Shown here in pieces: positions 57,479-64,000 of a DNA stretch of 64,000 nt; the stretch's first letter is position 1, and every line of letters begins with the position of its first letter. Location of the stretch: contig NZ_JAUCGQ010000001.1 of NCBI RefSeq assembly GCF_030362835.1, forward strand, positions 2,645,461 through 2,709,460. Direction: 5' to 3'. The position numbers were made by a program, and so were the translations under genes. The notes under the pieces were generated by a model. The model searched no databases and had not been told where the DNA came from. It saw nothing but the letters and a program-made list of their open reading frames with translations. The stretch comes from Cellulomonas alba. GTDB lineage: Bacteria > Actinomycetota > Actinomycetes > Actinomycetales > Cellulomonadaceae.

Positions 57479-59661
57479 CCACCCGTCCTGAGGCGCACCA
57501 CCACCGGCAGGTGGTCCGACTGGCGCGGCCCGGTCGGCACCTGGGCGGCGACGAACGTGACGCCGTGACCGAACACCCAGTCGATCCGCTCGGTCGGATC
57601 CGTGCTGGTCGAGGTGAGCGCGCCCTCGTCGCCGACGGCGTCCACCGCGGACCGCCACCCGGCGCCCTCGAGCAGCGCGACCTCGGGCGAGCCGGGCGTC
57701 GCGTTGAGGTCACCCGCGAGCAGCGCGGGGCCGCGCGGTGGCTCGGCGGCGAGCAGCGCGCGGACCTCGGCCAGCCGCGTCGGGGTGTTCGTGTCCCGGT
57801 GCTGGAGGTGGACGGAGGTGACGCGCACGCGGGTGCCGCCGGCGGTCGTCAGCGTCGCCGACAGGGCCGAGCGGTGCTGCGGCCCGGCGCCGTAGGGGAG
57901 CGGGTGGACGGCGACGTCGGTGAGCGCGGAGCGCGCCAGGATCGCGTTGCCGAACTGGCGGTCCGCGGCGGGTGCGAACTCGACGGTCATGCCGAGCCGG
58001 TGCGCGAGCCAGGTCGCGGCGTCCACGCCGCCGCCGAGCACCCAGCCGCGCTCGACCTCCTGCAGCGTCACGACGTCCGGGTGCTCCGCCTCGATCCGGG
58101 CCGCGATCCCCTCGAGGTCGACCGCCGTGAACGGGGACACCTCGTAGTGCAGGTTCCAGTCGACGAGCGTCAGCTCGTCGGACGCCGATCGCGCGGGGAC
58201 GTCGGCGCCGTGGGTCGTCGTGCCGCTCGGCGCGAGGCCGACGAGCGCCAGCACGAGCGGCGGCAGCAGCAGCAGGCGCACGGCGTTGACGCGCGCCGGC
58301 ACCGGCTCGCGCGGCTCGGAACCCGCCGTCGCCGACGGACCGGTGCCGTTCGCGCCGCGCGGCGTGCGCCGGCGCAGCCCGGTGAGCGCGAGCACGACCG
58401 CCCCGGCGACGACGACCCACGCGTTGTCGACCGGGAGCGGCACGTCGTAGTCGAGGTAGTAGAGCAGCAGCGGCGCGCCGGCACCCAGGCCCGCGACCGC
58501 GACCGCGCCCGTGGCCCGCGGGATGCCCGGAGGAGCCGTGCGCCGCGAGCTCAGCGCGCCCGTCAGGACGATGCCCACCGCGACGTCGAACACCGCGAGC
58601 GCGACGAGCGCGCCCCAGTCGTCGAGCCACATCGCGCCGACGGTCGCGCCCACGAGCAGCACCGCGGCCGCGACGCGCACCGAGCCGTGCCACGCGTCCG
58701 GTCGCAGCAGCAGCCACGCGCCGGCGGTCAGCGCTCCGACGAGGACGAACCCCGCGACGCCGAGCGCGACCCCCGACTGGGAGGCCGCGAACGCGGGGTT
58801 GGCCGCGACGATCGTCGCGAGGCCGACGAACGGGCCGACGGCCCAGAGCCGGCGCGGTCGCCCGACGGGCAGGGCGGGGCCCGCCGGCCCGGCGACGAGC
58901 CCGCGCGCCGCGAGCATCAGCACGACGACGAGGACGACGGTCACCTCCCAGCCGACCCAGCCGGTGCGCCACACGGCGTCCCAGGTGGCGAGGACCATCT
59001 GCACGGACACCGCGAGGCTGCACCCGAGCAGCAGCCCCAACGCGGCCTGCCGAGCACCGCCGGGCCAGCCCCCGGGCACGAGCGCCCGGAGCACGGTGAC
59101 GGTCTGCGCGGTCTCCCGGCGGCTGACGACGGTGCCCGGGGTCGCCGCGACGTGGGCGACCACGAGCGTCAGCACGGCCAGGGCGGTCGTCACGGTCGCG
59201 AGCCCGAGCACGTCGAACGCGAGCCCGAGGTGCTCGGTGCCGTCGGCCGGTGTGGGCGTCAGCCACTGCACCACGAGGCGCAGCACCGAGAGCAGCACCG
59301 CGCCGACGAGCACGGTCCGTCCGTCGGGCGCGCCGTCGGCCCTGCCCGTGACGAGCAGCAGCAGCCCCGCCACGACGCCCGCGCCGGCGAACGTGACCAC
59401 GGCGGCCACCGCGGCGTCGACCGTGCCGACCGTGAACCACCGGTCGAGCAGCGGGCCGGAGGCGCGCACGAGCTCGAGGCACGCTGCGGTCAGGACGGCG
59501 AGGAGCGCGACCCGCGTGGGCACTCCCGCGTCGGGCGGGACGGCGAGCGCGGCGGGATCGGGCCGTGCGGCGGACCGGCCGGCCGGCGGCGGGAACGGCG
59601 CGGGGAGGGCCCCGGACGGGCGCGGGGACGGCGGCGGCTCGGTCGCGTCGTCGCTCGTCAC
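57475..59661 (-). CDS. Membrane-anchored endonuclease/exonuclease/phosphatase-family protein
   Basis: 728-residue protein. After a Pro/Ala-rich start, about eleven to twelve hydrophobic helices occupy residues 45-485. A C-terminal EEP domain (about 495-725) has the metal and catalytic motifs DWNLHYE, TLQEVE, AGDLNATPGS, RIDWVF and SDHLPVV, so a phosphodiesterase or phosphatase site facing the extracytoplasmic side is likely. Related architectures exist in actinobacteria, but the substrate (nucleic acid, inositol phosphate or lipid) is unknown. The GTG start has TACCGT 7 nt upstream. Confidence 0.82.
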   Translation of the reverse strand: MTSDDATEPPPSPRPSGALPAPFPPPAGRSAARPDPAALAVPPDAGVPTRVALLAVLTAACLELVRASGPLLDRWFTVGTVDAAVAAVVTFAGAGVVAGLLLLVTGRADGAPDGRTVLVGAVLLSVLRLVVQWLTPTPADGTEHLGLAFDVLGLATVTTALAVLTLVVAHVAATPGTVVSRRETAQTVTVLRALVPGGWPGGARQAALGLLLGCSLAVSVQMVLATWDAVWRTGWVGWEVTVVLVVVLMLAARGLVAGPAGPALPVGRPRRLWAVGPFVGLATIVAANPAFAASQSGVALGVAGFVLVGALTAGAWLLLRPDAWHGSVRVAAAVLLVGATVGAMWLDDWGALVALAVFDVAVGIVLTGALSSRRTAPPGIPRATGAVAVAGLGAGAPLLLYYLDYDVPLPVDNAWVVVAGAVVLALTGLRRRTPRGANGTGPSATAGSEPREPVPARVNAVRLLLLPPLVLALVGLAPSGTTTHGADVPARSASDELTLVDWNLHYEVSPFTAVDLEGIAARIEAEHPDVVTLQEVERGWVLGGGVDAATWLAHRLGMTVEFAPAADRQFGNAILARSALTDVAVHPLPYGAGPQHRSALSATLTTAGGTRVRVTSVHLQHRDTNTPTRLAEVRALLAAEPPRGPALLAGDLNATPGSPEVALLEGAGWRSAVDAVGDEGALTSTSTDPTERIDWVFGHGVTFVAAQVPTGPRQSDHLPVVVRLRTGG

Positions 59662-59668
59662 GCGCGCG

Positions 59669-59674
59669 ACGGTA
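59669..59674 (-). promoter_or_regulatory. -10 box TACCGT, leaderless type
   Basis: Minus-strand TACCGT, CGCGCGC (7 nt), then the GTG at 59661. Confidence 0.4.
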
Positions 59675-59746
59675 CTCGCGCCACCCGCCGGCCGACACCT
59701 GCCGGGCGGACGACCGGCCCGATGGTCGCCGGGGCCGCACGGCGCG

Positions 59747-60991
59747 TCACTGGAACAGCGCCTCGCCGATGAAGTGACCGCGCTCGGGCGTGGGCGGCAC
59801 GGCGAACACCCCGGAGCCGACGTGCGAGATGTACTCGTTGAGCGCGTCGGACGAGCCGAGGCGCGTCTGCAGCGTGACGAACTGCGCGGGGTCCTTCATG
59901 TACGCGAGGAACAGCAGCCCCGCGTCGATCTGGCCCGTCTCGTCCATGCCGTCGGTGAAGTTGTACGAGCGGCGCAGGATCTTGAGGCCGCCGTTGTTCT
60001 CGTGCGCGGCGAGCGCGACGTGCGCCTGCGGGTCGATCACGCGCGCGCCGCTCGCGTCGGTCTTCGCGAAGTCGGGCGTGTCGAACTCGCCGGTCCCGGT
60101 GAGCGGAGCGCCGGACCGCTTGTCGCGGCCGAAGACGCGCTCCTGGTCCTCGATGCGGTCGGTGTCCCAGTTCTCGACGTGCATGTGGATCTTGCGCGCG
60201 ACCTGGTAGGTGCCGCCCTTCATCCACGCCTGGTCCTGGCCGTCGTGCCAGACGAACTGGCCGAGGTCCGCGTCGCTGCGGATGTTGCGCGTGCCGTCCT
60301 TGAAGCCGAGCAGGTTGCGCGGCGTGGTCTGCCCCTGGCCGGCGGACGCGCGCCCGAAGCCCATGACGGTCCACCGCGTGACGGCGACGCCGCGGGCGAG
60401 CCGCGAGAGGTCGCGCACCGCGTGGAACGCCACCTGCGGGTCGTCGGCGCACGCCTGGATCGACAGGTCGCCGCCGGTCAGCGCGTCCTGGAGCTGGTCC
60501 GACGGCAGCGCCGGCAGGTGGTCGAACTTCGCCGGCTTGCGCGCCGCGAGGCCGAACCGGTCGTCGAACACGCCCGGGCCCAGGCCGAGCGTCAGCGTCA
60601 GCCCGTTCGGTCCGAGGTCGGTCGCCTCGCCGGTGTCGGTCGGCACGGCGTGCGGGCGGTCCGGGTCCGCGGTGCCGAGCTCGTGGCCGGCCATCAGCAC
60701 GTCGAACGCCGCGGACCACCGGGCGAGCAGCGACTGGAGCGCGGACGCGTCGGTGGTCGTCAGGTCGAACGTCATGAACAGGCAGTGCCGCTGCGGCGGC
60801 GTCGCGACCCCGGCGGGGTGCGCCTGCCCGTAGAAGGGGTACTGCAGCGTGGGGTCGGTGCCGCCCGCGACCGGTGCCGAGCCCTGCGCGGAGTCGGCGC
60901 CGACGAAGCCCACGAGCGCGCCCGCGGCGATGCCGCCGAGGGTGCCGCCCAGGAAGGCGCGCCGCGAGACGCCCCCGTCGTGCCTGCTCAC
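59747..60991 (-). CDS. efeB: EfeB: Dyp-type haem peroxidase/deferrochelatase, Tat-exported
   Basis: 414-residue protein with a twin-arginine signal (SRRAFLGGTLGG, residues 9-20) and a Dyp-type peroxidase domain: GFKDGTRN carries the catalytic Asp, followed by the distal and proximal haem region (ILRRSYNFTDG, and AHENNGGLKILR). In the EfeUOB system it oxidises ferrous iron or releases iron from haem at the outer face. The GTG start overlaps the efeO stop (GTGA). It is a likely substrate of the Tat system including TatB at 25130. Confidence 0.94.
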   Translation of the reverse strand: MSRHDGGVSRRAFLGGTLGGIAAGALVGFVGADSAQGSAPVAGGTDPTLQYPFYGQAHPAGVATPPQRHCLFMTFDLTTTDASALQSLLARWSAAFDVLMAGHELGTADPDRPHAVPTDTGEATDLGPNGLTLTLGLGPGVFDDRFGLAARKPAKFDHLPALPSDQLQDALTGGDLSIQACADDPQVAFHAVRDLSRLARGVAVTRWTVMGFGRASAGQGQTTPRNLLGFKDGTRNIRSDADLGQFVWHDGQDQAWMKGGTYQVARKIHMHVENWDTDRIEDQERVFGRDKRSGAPLTGTGEFDTPDFAKTDASGARVIDPQAHVALAAHENNGGLKILRRSYNFTDGMDETGQIDAGLLFLAYMKDPAQFVTLQTRLGSSDALNEYISHVGSGVFAVPPTPERGHFIGEALFQ

Positions 60992-62229
60992 CGGGCGGTC
61001 GCCACCTTCTCGGCGATCGACGAGAGCGGCTCCTGCAGGGCCTGGATCGCCTGGCTGAGCTTGGCCGAGTCGCTCGCCTTGAGCGCCGCGGTGTACGGCC
61101 TGTAGCCGCCGAGCGCGGTCGGGTCCTCGTAGGTCTTCAGCAGCGCCCTGACGTCGTCGAACCGCTGCTCGACGGTCGCCGTGAGGTCGGGGTCGATCTG
61201 CTCGAGCCCGGGCTCGAGGTTCGCGAACGCCTGCTCGGCGCCCTCGACGTTGGCGGCGAAGTCGACGAGGTCGATGTGCGAGTACCGCTCCTCCTCGCCC
61301 TTGATCTTGTTCGCCTGCACCTCCTCGAGCAGGCCGGCCGCGCCGTTGGCGAGGTCCTCGGGCCTGTAGGTGAGCGACCGGGACAGCTCGGCGAGCTTGC
61401 GGACGTTGGCGTCGAGCTCCGCGGCGAGCGTCTTCGTGCCGGCGGTGATCGTCTTCGCCTCGAAGAGGTCCTTCTCGACCGCGTGGAACCCGTGCCAGCC
61501 GACGGCGTCGTCGAGGTTCGACGCGCGCATGTCGACGAGGTAGTCGAGGTTGCCGCTGTTGTCGGTCGGATCGGCGCCCGGCAGGACGAAGCCGGCGACG
61601 TCGGACTCGATGCGCTCGTAGAACGGGCGCGCCGCGGCGTACGCCTTCTGGGCGGCGGGGAGGTCGCCCGCGTCGACCGCGGCCTTGAGCGCGTCGACCG
61701 ACGTCACCATCGACGCGACCACGCCGGCGACGTAGGTCGCGTACGTCGTCGTGCCGGCCTCGAGGATCGCCGACGCGCCGCCGGTCGGGGTCGCCGCCTG
61801 GCCGGTGACGGTGAAGGGCACGGTGTCCGTCGCGGCGCCGGGGCAGTAGACCGCGTACGAGCCGCCGTCGAGCGTGACCGTGAAGCTGACGGGCGCGAGC
61901 CCGGGCGCGAGGTTCTCCTTCTCGCCCACGATGCGCTGGCCCGCGAGCAGCTCGATCTCGGAGATGACGGCCGAGTCCTTGTTCGTGACCGTGAACGTCA
62001 CGGGACCCGCGGGGACCGACGTCGTGTCGACCTCGCACGCGTCGGCGCCACCGGCGCTGGTCAGGGTGACGGCGACCTTGGCGGCGCCGCCGGACGTGGC
62101 GGAACCGGACGGCTGCGCGGCGGGCTCGCCGCCGCCGGAGCTGCACGCGGCCAGGGCGAGCGCGGCCAGCGCGGCCACCGTGGCTGCGGCCGCTGCGGTG
62201 CGCGGGCGCGACGAGGTCGGGTTCTGCAC
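60988..62229 (-). CDS. efeO: EfeO: iron-binding periplasmic lipoprotein
   Basis: 413-residue lipoprotein with lipobox LALAAC (Cys29), an N-terminal cupredoxin-like domain (about 50-135) and a C-terminal M75/imelysin-like domain with the HxxE iron motif in GWHGFHAVEKDLF. It hands iron between EfeB and the permease. Length and domain order match full-size EfeO. The GTG start has a GAGGAG Shine-Dalgarno inside a GAGGAGCTCCTC palindrome (62233-62244) that spans the efeU stop. Confidence 0.94.
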   Translation of the reverse strand: MQNPTSSRPRTAAAAATVAALAALALAACSSGGGEPAAQPSGSATSGGAAKVAVTLTSAGGADACEVDTTSVPAGPVTFTVTNKDSAVISEIELLAGQRIVGEKENLAPGLAPVSFTVTLDGGSYAVYCPGAATDTVPFTVTGQAATPTGGASAILEAGTTTYATYVAGVVASMVTSVDALKAAVDAGDLPAAQKAYAAARPFYERIESDVAGFVLPGADPTDNSGNLDYLVDMRASNLDDAVGWHGFHAVEKDLFEAKTITAGTKTLAAELDANVRKLAELSRSLTYRPEDLANGAAGLLEEVQANKIKGEEERYSHIDLVDFAANVEGAEQAFANLEPGLEQIDPDLTATVEQRFDDVRALLKTYEDPTALGGYRPYTAALKASDSAKLSQAIQALQEPLSSIAEKVATAR

Positions 62230-62242
62230 GGTGAGGAGCTCC

Positions 62243-63823
62243 TCAGGCGTCGACGGGGAGGGCAGCCGCGGGGGCCGCCACGGGCGTGGGGGTCGAGGGG
62301 ACCGCGGCGCGCAAAGCGCGGCGGTGGCGCAGCCCGGCCGCGGCGAGCGCGGCGGCGGCGACGAGCAGGACGAGCGGCAGCCAGCGGTTCCACAGCGTGC
62401 GGTCCGCGGCGGCGCTCTGAGCGTCGGCCAGGCGGTCGGCGGTCGCCGCGACCGTGGCCGGGTCGACCTGCCACTGCGCGGGCCCGGCCGATCCGGGGAG
62501 CGTCGCGACGGTCATCGCACGCGGCATCTGCAGCCCGCCGCCCGACAGCGTGACGACGGCCTTGCCCGTCTGCGTCGCGTCGAGCAGCGAGCCGTGCGCG
62601 GTCCACGCGGTGCCCGTGGTCGTCACGGTCCACGCCGCGTCGTACGGTCCGGTGGCGGCCTGCGGGTCGACGCCGACCGGCAGGCGGCCGCCCGCGAGGG
62701 CGACCAGCTCGGTGAGCGTCAGCGTGGCCGGGAGGTCCGCTGCGTCCTGGCCGGTCCACGTCCACCGCGTCGCGTCGACACCCGAGCGGACGGCGGCGAC
62801 GGGGTGCGACAGCGCGGTGCGCGTGCTGCCGTCGGCGGTCGTCAGCACGAGGGCGCCGCGCTCGACGTCGGCGGTGCCGACGCGGTCCGAGCCGGCGACC
62901 ACGTCGACCGGCCCACCCGCGCGCGCGGGTGCGGCGGCCGGCACGGCGACCACCAGCACGAGGCCGACGACGGCGAGCCCCGCGGCGAGCGACAGCTGCA
63001 GGCGCGGCACCTGCGCGCCCTGCGCGCGACGCTTCGGCGGCCACAGCACGTACGCCAGCAGCGGCACGAGGTAGAGCGTCCACCCGAGCACCTCGACGGC
63101 ACGCGGGTCGGCGCGGATGCCGAGCACGCCGGTGATCAGGGCGGCCTGCACGCTCCCGTAGGGCGCGAGCCACGACAGGTCGGCGACCTTCGTCTGGCCG
63201 ATCGTGAGCCAGCCGGACTCGTGCGCGGTGCGCAGCACGCCCATGACGAGCCCGGCCGCGACGAGCACGAGGAAGACGCTCGTCACCTGGAAGAACCGGC
63301 CGAGGTTGAACCGGATCCCGCCCTGGTAGAGGCCGATGCCGATGACGACGGAGATGCCGATGCCGAGCACCGCACCGAGCGCGGCGGCGCCGACGCTCGT
63401 CGAGTTCTGGAACGTCGCGAGCAGGAAGACCGAGGTCTCGAAGCCTTCCTTGACGATCGCGAGGAACGCCATGCCGGCGACCGCCCACGTCGTGCCGTCC
63501 TTGAGCGCCGCGCCCGCGTGCGCCTCGAGGTCCTTCTTCAGGCCGCGGGCGTGCGTGCTCATCCACACGACCATGCCGGTGACGAACACGAGCGCGACGG
63601 CGCCCACGACCGTCTCCATGCCCTCCTGGGCACGCTGCGGCAGGCTCATCGAGACGAGCTCGAGGCCGACGCCGATCGTCACGCTCAGCAGCAGGGCCGC
63701 GGCGACGCCGAGCCACATGGGTCGCAGCGACGACCCGTTGCGCTTGAGGAAGGCGGCGAGGATGCCGACGATCAGCGCGGCCTCGAGGCCTTCGCGCAGG
63801 CCGATCACCAGCGTCGCGAGCAC
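62243..63823 (-). CDS. efeU: EfeU: FTR1-family high-affinity iron permease
   Basis: 526-residue membrane protein. The first 280 residues form the seven-helix FTR1 domain with REGLE (residues 9-13) and a second acidic motif KEGFE, the iron-passing pair. A C-terminal extracytoplasmic extension of about 220 residues plus a final helix is present, as in other actinobacterial EfeU but not in the shorter E. coli protein. The GTG start has GAGGGAGA upstream. First gene of efeUOB, regulated by the iron box at 63886. Confidence 0.93.
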   Translation of the reverse strand: MLATLVIGLREGLEAALIVGILAAFLKRNGSSLRPMWLGVAAALLLSVTIGVGLELVSMSLPQRAQEGMETVVGAVALVFVTGMVVWMSTHARGLKKDLEAHAGAALKDGTTWAVAGMAFLAIVKEGFETSVFLLATFQNSTSVGAAALGAVLGIGISVVIGIGLYQGGIRFNLGRFFQVTSVFLVLVAAGLVMGVLRTAHESGWLTIGQTKVADLSWLAPYGSVQAALITGVLGIRADPRAVEVLGWTLYLVPLLAYVLWPPKRRAQGAQVPRLQLSLAAGLAVVGLVLVVAVPAAAPARAGGPVDVVAGSDRVGTADVERGALVLTTADGSTRTALSHPVAAVRSGVDATRWTWTGQDAADLPATLTLTELVALAGGRLPVGVDPQAATGPYDAAWTVTTTGTAWTAHGSLLDATQTGKAVVTLSGGGLQMPRAMTVATLPGSAGPAQWQVDPATVAATADRLADAQSAAADRTLWNRWLPLVLLVAAAALAAAGLRHRRALRAAVPSTPTPVAAPAAALPVDA

Positions 63824-63885
63824 CGACGTCTCCCTCGTGGATGGGTGTGGACCGGGGCGCCGGCTGATCGCAGCGTCGCCCGAGC

Positions 63886-63904
63886 GAAGGTAAGACTAAC
63901 CTCA
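63886..63904 (-). promoter_or_regulatory. DtxR/IdeR iron box and -10 region of efeUOB
   Basis: GAAGGTAAGACTAACCTCA matches 14 of 19 positions of the classic DtxR/IdeR consensus TTAGGTTAGGCTAACCTAA as I recall it. On the minus strand it contains TAGTCT, a good -10 box, about 65 nt before efeU. Iron-loaded repressor would block the promoter. Confidence 0.85.
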
Positions 63905-64000
63905 CTTCGCCCTCGGCTGAACCCCGGTCCGAGGATGTGAGACGACGCACACCGCGGGCGCCGCGCGAGCGGTCGGAGCGGCTCAGGCGCCCGCCGTCAG

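Noticed and set aside
63983..64000. 3' end of a further minus-strand gene at the window edge
   Set aside because: A TGA on the minus strand at 63983-63985 is preceded by codons reading LTAGA, but 15 bases are too few to support a gene.

Overview
The window is gene-dense, very GC-rich chromosomal DNA from an actinobacterium. I infer a Cellulomonas-like member of the Cellulomonadaceae from the mycothiol gene mshB, the actinobacterial forms of dapD and LpdA, a DUF3117 protein, abundant GTG starts, many apparent leaderless promoters and a secreted protein carrying a cellulose-binding CBM2 module. The species is not provable from the sequence alone. I see no tRNA, rRNA, insertion sequence, prophage, plasmid gene or CRISPR array, and no gene-free stretch longer than 300 bases (the longest, 39845-40068, is 224 bases).

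Layout. 1-11600: typA, mshB and two followers, a large VanW-domain envelope protein, ferredoxin fdxA overlapping dapC, a small zinc-ribbon protein and citrate synthase gltA. 11600-21400: a mycothiol-type isomerase, a lysozyme-like envelope protein, divergent dapD/dapE, a LOG-family protein, a FolP2-type pterin-binding protein, a GT-C mannosyltransferase, DUF3117 and leucyl aminopeptidase. 20779-25516: the envelope-stress cluster O-methyltransferase / sigE / anti-sigma / htrA / tatB. 25635-31200: trpS, 2H phosphoesterase, YihY and small metabolic or membrane genes. 31343-34874: sdhCDAB. 35038-39844: manC, a DUF222-HNH protein, a VOC protein and an M20 amidohydrolase. 40069-49372: one long nucleoside uptake and salvage operon (bmpA, ABC ATPase, two permeases, cdd, deoA, add, deoC), followed by the secreted DUF6055-hexapeptide-CBM2 protein and, on the other strand, a phosphohexo/pentomutase and punA. 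54842-59661: LpdA-type quinone reductase, FBP-domain protein, two tiny membrane proteins and a membrane-anchored endonuclease/phosphatase. 59747-63823: the iron-uptake operon efeUOB behind a convincing DtxR/IdeR iron box.

How the parts fit. DapC, DapD and DapE form three steps of the succinylase route to diaminopimelate. SigE, its ZAS-type anti-sigma, HtrA and TatB form an envelope-stress and export block. The nucleoside operon plus PunA and the sugar-phosphate mutase can import nucleosides, deaminate and cleave them, and feed deoxyribose phosphate to DeoC. From memory of Mycobacterium tuberculosis H37Rv gene order, 1-25516 follows Rv1165-Rv1224 and 25635-56272 follows a rearranged Rv3303-Rv3336 block, so two ancient neighbourhoods meet between tatB and trpS.

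Most of the window is conserved core genome and I found no clear new defence or mobile system. The most unusual features are: tandem minisatellites placed directly after stop codons (dapE, pepA, sdhB, lpdA), some re-copying the last codons of the gene; a run of about 17 genes with a TAnnnT-like box 4-8 nt before the start codon; an apparent ATC start codon on the O-methyltransferase; and the three-module secreted CBM2 protein.
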